Source: an uncultured Collinsella sp. (GTDB taxonomy: Bacteria; Actinomycetota; Coriobacteriia; Coriobacteriales; Coriobacteriaceae). From it: a stretch of DNA of 8,678 nt. Both the position numbers and the translations under genes were made by a program. Where the stretch lies: NCBI GenBank assembly GCA_902494375.1, contig CABUTL010000039.1:1-8678 (forward strand), given 5' to 3'. The notes beneath the pieces were generated by a model, which did not search any database, had not been told where the DNA came from, and saw only the letters and a program-made list of their open reading frames with translations. Below are positions 1 through 5,881 of the stretch, one piece after another; the first letter of the stretch is position 1; each line of letters starts with the position of its first letter.

Positions 1-505
1 CCGTGACGATGACGATGGTCGTCATGAGCAGGTTGGGCAGCGACTGGCTGATCATCTGGCGCAGCGTGTCGATGTCGTTGGTGTAGTGGCTCATGATGTC
101 GCCGCGCTGGTGCGTGTCGAAGTAGCGAATCGGCAGGTCCTGCATACGGTTGAACATCTTCTCGCGCAGCTTCTCGAGCGAGCCCTGCGTGACGATGGCC
201 ATGGCGCGGTTCCAGAAGAGCGAAGACAGGATGCCGATGCCGTAGATGCAGGCGAGGGTGGTCACGAGCCGTGCGATCTTGGGCTGCGCGGTCGTCCAAT
301 CGCCCGACTGCCACGATTCGCTAATAATCTGCAGGGCGCTCTGAAGGAAGGTCGCGCCGATGGAGTTGATGATGGCGCAGAGTACCACGCCGACGACGAC
401 GAGGGGCAAAAGCACGGGGTAGAAGCCAAAGAGCGTCTTGATGAGGCGCGACATGGTGCCACCCTTGCGGTTGAGCGCGCGCTCGGCGGTCGTTGCCTTA
501 CTCAT
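1..505 (-). CDS. ABC exporter half-transporter, second subunit (partial, N-terminal 168 residues)
   Basis: This is the N-terminal membrane part of an ABC exporter subunit; the gene continues past the left edge, so the nucleotide-binding domain is not seen. The ATG at 505-503 overlaps the upstream exporter gene by 8 bp (ATGAGTAA). It is preceded by a perfect Shine-Dalgarno AAGGAGG at 520-514 with 8-nt spacing, which fixes the start. The protein begins MSKATTAERALNRKGG and has a hydrophobic stretch at about residues 28-50 (FYPVLLPLVVVGVVLCAI). It then shows exporter-fold hallmarks: the RYFDTHQRGDIMSHYTNDID segment near residues 130-150, the usual first cytoplasmic coupling region of the ABC_membrane (PF00664) fold, followed by a further hydrophobic segment (LLMTTIVIVT). 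Overlap with the upstream half-transporter points to a heterodimer. Because that partner has a degenerate ATP site, I expect this subunit to carry the canonical Walker B Glu and switch His; this cannot be checked here. Substrate unknown; multidrug or peptide export is the usual guess. Confidence 0.93.
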   Translation of the reverse strand, partial: MSKATTAERALNRKGGTMSRLIKTLFGFYPVLLPLVVVGVVLCAIINSIGATFLQSALQIISESWQSGDWTTAQPKIARLVTTLACIYGIGILSSLFWNRAMAIVTQGSLEKLREKMFNRMQDLPIRYFDTHQRGDIMSHYTNDIDTLRQMISQSLPNLLMTTIVIVT

Positions 506-2312
506 GTGCCTCGCCTCCTTCCTTGGTCTGAGCTTGTGTTGCGGATGCCTCGGTGTCGGCTTCGACGGCCTCTTCGCCCTCGGCAGACATCTTGTTCTGC
601 GAGGTGAAGGTCTCGCGGTAGATCTCGCTCGTCTTGAGCAGCTCGTCGTGGTTACCGATCTGCGCGATACGGCCGCCCTCCATGACGATGATGCGGTCTG
701 CGTCCTGCACGGAGCTAATGCGCTGGGCGATGATGAGCTTGGTCGTGTTGGGCAGATAGCTTGCCAGCCCTGCGCGAATCTTGGCGTCGGTCTTGGTGTC
801 GACGGCGCTGGTGGAGTCGTCCAGGATCAAGATCTTGGGGCGACGCAGCAGGGCGCGCGCAATGCACAGGCGCTGCTTCTGACCTCCCGAGACATTGGAG
901 CCGCCCTGTTCGATCCAGGCGTCATAGCCCTTGGGGAAGCCGTCGACAAACTCGTCGGCGCAGGCCAGATGTGCCGCCTCGCGGACCTCCTCGTCGGTGG
1001 CGTTCGGGTCGCCCCAGCGCAGATTCTCGGCGATGGTGCCGCTAAACAGCACGTTTTTCTGCAGCACCATGGCGACCTGGTGGCGCAGGGCGTCCAAGTC
1101 GTAGTCGCGCACATCCACGCCGCCCACGCGCACGGTGCCCTCGGTGGTGTCGTACAGACGGGCGATAAGGTTTACAAGCGTGGACTTGGCCGAGCCGGTG
1201 CCGCCGATGATGCCGATGGTCTCGCCGCTCTTAATGTGCAGGTCGATATCGTCGAGCGCCTGGCGCTTCGCATGCGCGGAATACTTAAAGCTCACGTGGT
1301 CAAAGTCGATGGAGCCATCGGCGACCTCGAGCACGGGCTCGGCGGGATCGGCGATCGTGGGCTCGGCGGCCAGCACCTCGGTGATGCGGTGCGCCGATTC
1401 GTCGGCCATGGTCACCATGACAAAGATCATCGATAGCTGCATCAGGCTCATGAGGATTTGGAAGCCATAGGTAAAGATCGAGGAGAGCTGGCCCACGTCG
1501 AACAGCGTGCCCTGGCTCGTGATGATGAGCTTGGAGCCCAGGTAGATGATGACGACGAACGCGCCGTTGACGCAGATGTTCATCATGGGGTTGTTAAAGG
1601 CGAGCAGCTTCTCGGCGCGGGTGAAGTCCATCTGGACGTCGCGTGCGGCGGTCGCGAACTTCTCCTTCTCAAAGTCTTCGCGCACATAGCTCTTGACCAC
1701 GCGCATGCCGGTGACGTTTTCCTCGACGGACTCGTTAAGGGCGTCGTACTTGTGGAACACGCGCGAGAAGATGGGACGCACCTTAAAGATGATAAAGAAC
1801 AGCCCAAAGCCCAGCAGCGGAATGATGACCAGGTAGACCATGGCGACGCTGCCGCCCATGATAAATGCCATGGTAAAGGCGAAGATCAATACCAGCGGCG
1901 CGCGCACGGCGATACGGATGATCATCATAAAGGCCTGCTGCACGTTGTTGATATCGGTGGTCAGGCGCGTGACGAGCGAGGAGCTCGAGAACTCATCGAT
2001 GTTGGCAAAGCTGAACGTCTGGATCTTGTAGAACAGGTCGTGACGCAGGTTCTTAGCGAAGCCGCAACTCGCATGGCTGCAGGTGACGCCGGCAGCGGCG
2101 CCAAAAGCAAGCGACGTCAGCGCGATGAGCACCAAAAAGCCCGCGGTGGGAAGCATCTCGGCTACGGTGGTGCCATCTTTGATGGCGTCGATCAGGTTGG
2201 CGGTGATAAATGGAATCAGCATCTCGCAGAGCACCTCGCCAAGCACGAGCAACGGCGTGGCAACGGTGACTTTCATATAGTCGCGGATGCTGCCCATGAG
2301 GGTTTTAATCAT
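498..2312 (-). CDS. ABC exporter half-transporter, ATP-binding/permease, degenerate NBD
   Basis: A full half-transporter of 604 residues, the normal size. The membrane domain covers roughly residues 15-300, with hydrophobic segments near 17-40, 55-75, 135-175 and 245-300. The ATPase domain covers about 335-570. Visible motifs: Walker A GGTGSAKST (370-378), Q-loop Gln418, signature VSGGQ (474-478), Walker B LILDD (495-499) and D-loop SAVD (502-505). Three positions are non-canonical: Ala375 replaces the last Walker A Gly, Asp499 replaces the catalytic Glu, and Gln530 (IIAQR) replaces the switch-loop His. This is the pattern of the degenerate subunit in heterodimeric exporters such as TM287/288. 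After residue 575 there is an acidic, low-complexity tail. The ATG at 2312 has GGAGG at 2323-2319 with 6-nt spacing and overlaps the marR stop by 8 bp. Likely function is drug or peptide efflux under control of the MarR protein; the substrate cannot be read from the sequence. Confidence 0.96.
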   Translation of the reverse strand: MIKTLMGSIRDYMKVTVATPLLVLGEVLCEMLIPFITANLIDAIKDGTTVAEMLPTAGFLVLIALTSLAFGAAAGVTCSHASCGFAKNLRHDLFYKIQTFSFANIDEFSSSSLVTRLTTDINNVQQAFMMIIRIAVRAPLVLIFAFTMAFIMGGSVAMVYLVIIPLLGFGLFFIIFKVRPIFSRVFHKYDALNESVEENVTGMRVVKSYVREDFEKEKFATAARDVQMDFTRAEKLLAFNNPMMNICVNGAFVVIIYLGSKLIITSQGTLFDVGQLSSIFTYGFQILMSLMQLSMIFVMVTMADESAHRITEVLAAEPTIADPAEPVLEVADGSIDFDHVSFKYSAHAKRQALDDIDLHIKSGETIGIIGGTGSAKSTLVNLIARLYDTTEGTVRVGGVDVRDYDLDALRHQVAMVLQKNVLFSGTIAENLRWGDPNATDEEVREAAHLACADEFVDGFPKGYDAWIEQGGSNVSGGQKQRLCIARALLRRPKILILDDSTSAVDTKTDAKIRAGLASYLPNTTKLIIAQRISSVQDADRIIVMEGGRIAQIGNHDELLKTSEIYRETFTSQNKMSAEGEEAVEADTEASATQAQTKEGGEAHE

Positions 2313-2811
2313 CCAGTTCCTCCCAGGTTACACGGATTTTATCGAGCATTTCGGCGAGGTCCTCGCGCTCGTCGTGGGTGAGCGCACTAAAGGCCTGCTC
2401 TCTAAAGCGAATGCGGGCTGCCTGGTCGATGCGGGCGTTTTCCCGGCCGGTCTCGGTCAGGCGAATGGTGAGCTGCCGTCGATCCTTGGGGTTACGGCTG
2501 CGCTCGATGAGGCCGTTGAGCTCGAGCTTGGACAGGATCTCGGAAAGCGACCCCGGCTTGAGGTCAAAGTGCATGCCGAGTTCCTGCTGCGACATCTCGC
2601 CGCCGGGTTGCTTGGCCAGCAGGCAGATGATGGGCGCCTTGCCGGATACGCCTCCGCCATGAAAATGCATGTAATGGCCGCAAAAGCCCAGGCCATTGAG
2701 GATGCGCTTGGCAAGCTTGTCTTCTGAGCTAGCCGCTTCGGGTGCATCCGCCGGCTGTGACGGATCGCCGTCGGGCTCGTGCGAACAAAGGTTAAGAGGT
2801 TCATCGCACAT
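2305..2811 (-). CDS. MarR-family winged-helix transcriptional regulator
   Basis: A 168-residue MarR-type DNA-binding protein, first gene of the exporter operon and probably its repressor. The winged helix is clear: the helix-turn-helix spans about residues 72-100 (MSQQELGMHFDLKPGSLSEI, then LSKLELNGLIER), and the wing around 105-120 carries the family-typical PKDRRQ...LT. The C-terminal helix (about 124-165) would serve in dimerisation. The first 35 residues are a polar, probably disordered extension. Residues 44-51 hold an unusual Cys/His cluster (CGHYMHFH), with more Cys at 2 and 9; a metal or redox sensing role is possible but unproven. The start ATG at 2811 has AAAGGAG at 2830-2824, a longish 12-nt spacing, so translation may be modest. 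Its stop overlaps the next gene's ATG (ATGATTAA), implying translational coupling with the exporter. Confidence 0.93.
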   Translation of the reverse strand: MCDEPLNLCSHEPDGDPSQPADAPEAASSEDKLAKRILNGLGFCGHYMHFHGGGVSGKAPIICLLAKQPGGEMSQQELGMHFDLKPGSLSEILSKLELNGLIERSRNPKDRRQLTIRLTETGRENARIDQAARIRFREQAFSALTHDEREDLAEMLDKIRVTWEELDD

Positions 2812-2835
2812 GAATTAGTGTTGCTCCTTTCTTTA

Positions 2836-2865
2836 GTTAGGTAGTGGAATTGTTTTGTGCCTAAC
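2836..2865. promoter_or_regulatory. Candidate MarR operator (inverted repeat GTTAGG...CCTAAC)
   Basis: GTTAGG at 2836-2841 and CCTAAC at 2860-2865 form an inverted repeat with an 18-nt spacer. It lies just downstream of the predicted -10 box, across the expected start of transcription, where an autorepressor of the MarR type commonly binds. The arms are short and the spacer is AT-rich, so the assignment is tentative. Confidence 0.35.
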
Positions 2866-2866
2866 C

Positions 2867-2895
2867 AATCTAGGAGCATGAGAAATGAATGTCAA
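2867..2895 (-). promoter_or_regulatory. Predicted sigma70-type promoter of the marR-exporter operon
   Basis: On the minus strand, TTGACA (2895-2890, a perfect -35) is followed after exactly 17 nt by TAGATT (2872-2867, four of six matches to TATAAT). Transcription would start near 2860, about 50 nt before the marR ATG. No other promoter is evident in front of the three overlapping genes. Confidence 0.6.
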
Positions 2896-2912
2896 GGTAC
2901 CAAACTTATTAA

Positions 2913-2940
2913 GTTACGGCGCTTTACCAAACGCCGTAAC
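2913..2940. repeat. Perfect 9-bp hairpin in the divergent intergenic region
   Basis: GTTACGGCG (2913-2921) and CGCCGTAAC (2932-2940) are perfect inverted arms around a 10-nt loop (CTTTACCAAA). It lies just upstream of the marR promoter and about 200 nt before the kinase gene. Neither strand has a U-tract after it, so it does not look like an intrinsic terminator; a regulator binding site or a structured RNA element is possible. Confidence 0.6.
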
Positions 2941-2990
2941 CGCTCGACGCTGCAAGCGTTCCTAAGCGGCAATCTGACGTTCAATCGTCG

Positions 2991-3013
2991 GGCATGGCCA
3001 CAAGGCCTATGCC
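2991..3013. repeat. Second hairpin in the divergent intergenic region
   Basis: GGCATGGCC (2991-2999) pairs with GGCC plus ATGCC (3004-3013) around an ACAA tetraloop, with a single bulged T at 3008. It is located between the marR promoter and the kinase gene. No coding sequence in 2812-3142 is convincing: the open frames there are Arg-rich, without motifs or Shine-Dalgarno. Besides this hairpin, the region holds the marR promoter and operator, the 2913-2940 hairpin and a weak kinase promoter. Confidence 0.5.
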
Positions 3014-3086
3014 CCCCATTTCCGAAACCTTTCCGCAACAATGCGCTCTTCGCGACCCTGGCGACCGCCCACAACGCCTCCTGCGC

Positions 3087-3092
3087 TACACT
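3087..3092 (+). promoter_or_regulatory. Possible -10 box for the kinase operon
   Basis: TACACT matches four of six bases of TATAAT and sits about 50 nt before the kinase ATG, a reasonable distance for a short leader. I see no recognisable -35 at the right spacing, so this is a weak call. Confidence 0.3.
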
Positions 3093-3142
3093 TAGTCGCA
3101 CGGTGGCGCTGCCGCGCCGTGCCCGAACCAAGGGAGACCCTC

Positions 3143-3967
3143 ATGAAGAATACTCAGCTGCTGCTGATTAACGATATGTGCGGCTACGGCAAGGTCGCGC
3201 TTTCCGCCATGCTGCCGGTGCTGTCGCATATGGGCTACCGCATCCACAACCTGCCGACGGCGCTGGTGTCCGATACGCTCAACTATCCCAAGTTCTACAT
3301 CCACGACACCACAGAGTACGTGCGCCAGAGCCTCGCCATCTGGGAGGAGCTCGGCTTTGAGTTCGACGCCATCTCGACCGGCTTTATCGTGACCGAGGAA
3401 GAGACGCGCATCATTTCGGACTTCTGCCACCGTCGCGCGCAAAAGGGTACCAAGGTGTTCGTCGACCCCATCATGGGCGACAACGGCAAGCTCTACGCCG
3501 GCGTGCCCGAGTCCACGATTGGCCTTATGCGGCATCTGCTGGAGTGCGCAGACTACGCGGTGCCCAACTATACCGAGGCATGCCTGCTCACCGATACGCC
3601 CATTGCCGAGCAAATCACGCCCGATGAGGGCCGCGCTCTTGTGGATGCCGTGCGTGTCCTGGGCGCCAAGTCGGTGGTCATTACGAGCGCTGTGGTCGAC
3701 GGTGCGAATGTCGTCATCGGTTACGACCATGTGGCGGGGGAGTACTTCACGATTCCCTTCGAGCTGATTCCGGTCTACTTTCCGGGCACGGGCGACACGT
3801 TCTCGGCGGTGCTTGTCGGCCGCGTTATGGCCGGTTGGAGCCTGCAGCGCGCGACGAGCGATGCCATGCGTGTGGTAGCGGAGCTCATCGAGCGCAATGC
3901 CGACCAGGAGGATAAGTCCGCCGGCCTTCCCATCGAGGCCTGCCTGGATGTGATTGACCATGAGTAA
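3143..3967 (+). CDS. Pyridoxal/pyridoxamine kinase (PdxK/PdxY type)
   Basis: A 274-residue ribokinase-superfamily enzyme that phosphorylates pyridoxal, pyridoxamine or pyridoxine with ATP, feeding cytosolic pyridoxal 5'-phosphate salvage. The N-terminus LLLINDMCGYGKVAL (6-20) matches the substrate-binding start of this family (IND.SG.G). VDPIMGD (107-113) and PNYTEA (141-146) are typical conserved blocks. GTGDTF (215-220) is the ATP-site/anion-hole motif with Asp218 as catalytic base. Length is normal. The ATG at 3143 is chosen because AGGGAG lies 6 nt before it; the frame stays open back to 3041, but that extension is Arg/Pro-rich and unlike the family. Its final codons overlap the next gene (ATGAGTAA), so the two are surely co-transcribed. 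The sequence resembles the pyridoxamine kinase branch found in Firmicutes and Actinobacteria; exact substrate preference is not resolved. Confidence 0.93.
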   Translation: MKNTQLLLINDMCGYGKVALSAMLPVLSHMGYRIHNLPTALVSDTLNYPKFYIHDTTEYVRQSLAIWEELGFEFDAISTGFIVTEEETRIISDFCHRRAQKGTKVFVDPIMGDNGKLYAGVPESTIGLMRHLLECADYAVPNYTEACLLTDTPIAEQITPDEGRALVDAVRVLGAKSVVITSAVVDGANVVIGYDHVAGEYFTIPFELIPVYFPGTGDTFSAVLVGRVMAGWSLQRATSDAMRVVAELIERNADQEDKSAGLPIEACLDVIDHE

Positions 3968-4289
3968 CGCCGACGAGAGCAGCACCGAGGCGGCGGGCGA
4001 GAACAAGCCGCTCGGTGCCCCGCGCGGCAGGCGCCCACGTATTCGCATTAGCTGCGTGGACCAGCTGGGCACATGCCGCTGCCATCACGGGCACAAGCCG
4101 GGTGACGTCTTCGACTTCGACCGAGACCGCGGCAAGATGTGTGCCATGGCCTGCCATGTGGGCTTTCCCTATATCGATATCCTGCGCTATGGCGGAACCG
4201 TGCCTGGCAACGAGCCCGGTACGGCAAAGTTCTGCTGCCCCGAGGTCGATACGCTGAACGTCTGGCTTGCCGAGATCGTCGACGAGTAG
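3960..4289 (+). CDS. TIGR04076-family small cysteine-rich protein
   Basis: A 109-residue protein of unknown function that fits the TIGR04076 family: C..GHK.GD.F..DR..GK.C......PYI..LRYGG near residues 41-79, then a CCPE block at 92-95. Cysteines are at 32, 39, 41, 61, 65, 92 and 93; their pairing (CxC, CxxxC, CC) suggests metal or cluster binding, which is inference. The first 25 residues are a polar extension not usual for the family. I take the ATG at 3960, which overlaps the kinase stop by 8 bp; a TTG at 3954 is an alternative. There is no strong Shine-Dalgarno, so translation probably depends on coupling with the kinase. No signal peptide or membrane segment is seen. The close link with a vitamin B6 kinase is the only hint of a role. 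Confidence 0.8.
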   Translation: MSNADESSTEAAGENKPLGAPRGRRPRIRISCVDQLGTCRCHHGHKPGDVFDFDRDRGKMCAMACHVGFPYIDILRYGGTVPGNEPGTAKFCCPEVDTLNVWLAEIVDE

Positions 4290-4297
4290 TCGAGCGC

Positions 4298-4330
4298 AAT
4301 GTGACAAAGGGACAGTCCCTTTGTCACATT
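4298..4330. repeat. Hairpin repeat copy 1 (perfect 15-bp stem)
   Basis: AATGTGACAAAGGGA (4298-4312) and TCCCTTTGTCACATT (4316-4330) form a perfect 15-bp stem with a CAG loop, beginning 9 nt after the stop of the TIGR04076 gene. A related copy lies at 5846-5878. No U-tract follows, so it is not a textbook terminator, but its place right after a stop codon suggests RNA 3'-end protection or termination. It looks like a dispersed REP-like element. Confidence 0.85.
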
Positions 4331-4334
4331 CGCC

Positions 4335-4351
4335 GGGGCTGCCCCTTCTTT
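4335..4351 (+). terminator. Weak terminator-like hairpin
   Basis: GGGG-CTG-CCCC (4335-4345) is followed by the pyrimidine run TTCTTT (4346-4351). The stem is only 4 bp, but with the adjacent 15-bp hairpin it may end the kinase-TIGR04076 transcript. Confidence 0.35.
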
Positions 4352-4356
4352 CTGCT

Positions 4357-4362
4357 TATAAT
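4357..4362 (+). promoter_or_regulatory. Probable -10 box (TATAAT) for the first DUF4143 ATPase
   Basis: A perfect TATAAT stands at the left edge of the 33-nt repeat array, 111 nt before the ATG of the ATPase. A TG lies upstream at 4353-4354, one base further than in a true extended -10, and no -35 is recognisable. Transcription would begin about 4369, inside the first repeat, so a protein bound to the repeats could block it. Confidence 0.4.
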
Positions 4363-4459
4363 CCTAAATCTCTGCATTTCATCCGATTTTAGGTTCTAAA
4401 AATCCTACATTTCATCGATAATCAAGCGCATAAAACTTTGCATTTCATTTGATGACACT
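4361..4459 (+). repeat. Array of three 33-nt direct repeats (CATTTCAT cores)
   Basis: Three tandem 33-nt units: 4361-4393, 4394-4426 and 4427-4459. The core CATTTCAT is invariant at 4375-4382, 4408-4415 and 4441-4448, exactly 33 nt apart. Also invariant in every unit are a C at unit position 3, AAA at 6-8 and T at 13, and each core is followed by a GAT. The first unit also has an outer dyad CCTAAA-N19-TTTAGG (4363-4393). The units are AT-rich relative to flanking genes. The array ends 13 nt before the ATPase ATG, just ahead of its Shine-Dalgarno. It most likely binds a regulator on one DNA face (33 nt is close to three helical turns). The same geometry is present upstream of the second ATPase at 7846-7944. 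Confidence 0.8.
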
Positions 4460-4460
4460 G

Positions 4461-4467
4461 AGGGGAG
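4461..4467 (+). promoter_or_regulatory. Shine-Dalgarno deciding the ATPase start at 4473
   Basis: AGGGGAG lies 5 nt before the ATG at 4473. This favours 4473 over the in-frame TTG at 4449 and ATG at 4452, which sit inside the last repeat unit and lack a ribosome binding site. Confidence 0.75.
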
Positions 4468-4472
4468 AGCCT

Positions 4473-5834
4473 ATGCTGCGCAGGAAAATAGCGGCAGAGC
4501 TGGAGCGTTGGCTGAAGTCTGCCGAGCAAAAGGCCTTATTCATCACGGGTTCTCGCCAGATCGGCAAAAGCTATTCGATTCGCGCGTTTGGCAAAGCCAA
4601 CCACGCAACCTACATCGAACTCAACCTCATGGAAAATCGCCAGGCAAAAGATGCTCTTCTCGAGGCGCGAGATGCCGATGATTTCATCAGCAGGGTGACG
4701 CTTCTTTCGGGAAAGTCGATTGCACCAGGCAAAACGCTCGTGTTTATCGATGAGGTCCAAGAGGCCCCCGACATCATGACGATGGCAAAGTTCCTTGTTG
4801 AGGACGGGAGGTGCCGCTGGGCGTTTTCGGGGTCAATGCTTGGGACCCAGTTCAAGGGTGTCAGGTCCTATCCCGTGGGGTATGTCCACGAGCTTAGGAT
4901 GTTCCCGCTCGATTTTGAGGAGTTTTGCTGGGCAACCGGGGTGAGCGAGGGGGCTCGCCAAACGATACGCGACGCGTGTATCAGCGAGAAGCCCATTCCT
5001 GGTTACATTCATGACGCGATGATGGCAAACTTCAGGACCTATACCGTTGTCGGCGGAATGCCGGAGGTCGTGCAGCGTTTCCTTGACACGCAGGGCGACC
5101 TTGCCTCTGTTCGTCAGCTACAGTCCGAGCTCAACGAACAGTACCGACGGGATATCTTCAAGTATGCAAGCGGGCGAGCCCTTCAGGTGCAGAGCATCTA
5201 CGATCAGCTCCCCATTATGCTTGAGGGCGAACACAAGCGTTTCGTGCTCAATTCCATTGACCCCAAGGCTCACTACGAGAAGTATCAGCGAGATTTTGTA
5301 TGGCTTGTCGATGCCGGCGTTGCCCTCAAAGCCGATATCGTAACCGAGCCAAAATCGCCCCTGCTCAAGACGGCACGGCCATCGCAGTTCAAGCTATATC
5401 AATCGGATACGGGCATGTTGATGGCGCGCTACCCCGTTGGAGTCGCCCAAGCGGCGTATCTTGATAGCAAGGAGCCCAATCTGGGCGGCATTTACGAAAA
5501 CGTGGTGGCCCAGCAGCTGGCTGCCCAAAATCGCCAGCTTTACTACTATCAGACAAAAAAGCGCGGTGAAGTGGACTTTGTGGTCGATGGACCGGATGGG
5601 ACGGCTGTTCCGATCGAGGTTAAATCGGGCTCCTATTACCACGCGCACGCTGCGCTCGGTCATGTGCTTGATACGGCTGAATATGGCGTAAGGCTCGGGA
5701 TTGTTTTCTCGAGAGGCAACGTTGAGCGCAACGGAGCGGTTCTCTATTTGCCGCTATATGCGACCTGGGGCCTTTCGGATGTTTTGGGCGACTCCTGCGC
5801 CGAGGGGATAAAACTGGAGGTCAAGCCGGTCTAG
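4473..5834 (+). CDS. AAA ATPase with DUF4143 domain (first paralogue)
   Basis: A 453-residue protein of the AAA_14-DUF4143 family, common in gut bacteria and archaea and of unknown function. Motifs in order: Walker A GSRQIGKS (26-33, Lys32), Walker B LVFIDEVQE (89-97, Asp93-Glu94), sensor-like AFSGSMLG (117-124), DFEEF (147-151) and the family hallmark VVGGMPEVV (192-200). A segment at about 235-290 looks like a winged helix. In the C-terminal DUF4143 part, GEVDFV (365-370) and PIEVKSG (380-386) form a PD-(D/E)xK nuclease-like signature (Asp368, Glu382, Lys384). No signal peptide or membrane helix is seen. It stands alone on its strand, preceded by the three-repeat array and bracketed by two copies of a hairpin repeat, which suggests an independent, perhaps mobile, unit. 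The ATPase and family calls are firm; cellular role is open, and the nuclease-like site may or may not be active. Confidence 0.93.
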   Translation: MLRRKIAAELERWLKSAEQKALFITGSRQIGKSYSIRAFGKANHATYIELNLMENRQAKDALLEARDADDFISRVTLLSGKSIAPGKTLVFIDEVQEAPDIMTMAKFLVEDGRCRWAFSGSMLGTQFKGVRSYPVGYVHELRMFPLDFEEFCWATGVSEGARQTIRDACISEKPIPGYIHDAMMANFRTYTVVGGMPEVVQRFLDTQGDLASVRQLQSELNEQYRRDIFKYASGRALQVQSIYDQLPIMLEGEHKRFVLNSIDPKAHYEKYQRDFVWLVDAGVALKADIVTEPKSPLLKTARPSQFKLYQSDTGMLMARYPVGVAQAAYLDSKEPNLGGIYENVVAQQLAAQNRQLYYYQTKKRGEVDFVVDGPDGTAVPIEVKSGSYYHAHAALGHVLDTAEYGVRLGIVFSRGNVERNGAVLYLPLYATWGLSDVLGDSCAEGIKLEVKPV

Positions 5835-5845
5835 GGCCAGTCCCG

Positions 5846-5878
5846 GATGTGGCAAAGGGGCGGTCCCTTTGTCACATT
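5846..5878. repeat. Hairpin repeat copy 2 (stem kept by wobble pairs)
   Basis: Over 5847-5878 this copy matches 4299-4330 at 29 of 32 positions; the three differences are all A to G. Two of these lie in the left stem arm (5852 and 5860) and become G-U pairs in a plus-strand RNA; the third is in the loop. It starts 12-13 nt after the stop of the ATPase gene, the same relation as copy 1 to its upstream gene. This supports selection on an RNA hairpin at transcript ends. Confidence 0.8.
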
Positions 5879-5881
5879 CAT

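Noticed and set aside
438..1436. Long plus-strand open frame of 332 codons opposite the exporter gene
   Set aside because: It is antisense to a clear ABC transporter, has Gly/Ala/Val-rich composition without motifs and no Shine-Dalgarno; it is a by-product of GC-rich codon use.
1458..2381. Plus-strand open frame of 307 codons, rich in His, Asp and Gly
   Set aside because: Shadow of the same exporter and the end of marR; no domain recognisable.
3041..3142. N-terminal extension of the kinase to 3041
   Set aside because: The added residues are Arg/Pro-rich, unlike the family, whereas the ATG at 3143 has a good Shine-Dalgarno and a family-like N-terminus.
2857..3171. Open frames on both strands in the marR-kinase gap (2857-3171 plus, 2892-3131 minus)
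   Set aside because: Basic, low-information peptides without start signals; one would overlap the kinase start and the other the marR promoter.
3092..4072. Minus-strand open frame of 326 codons opposite the kinase
   Set aside because: The kinase has clear catalytic motifs; this frame is its complement and covers the gene boundary without a ribosome binding site.
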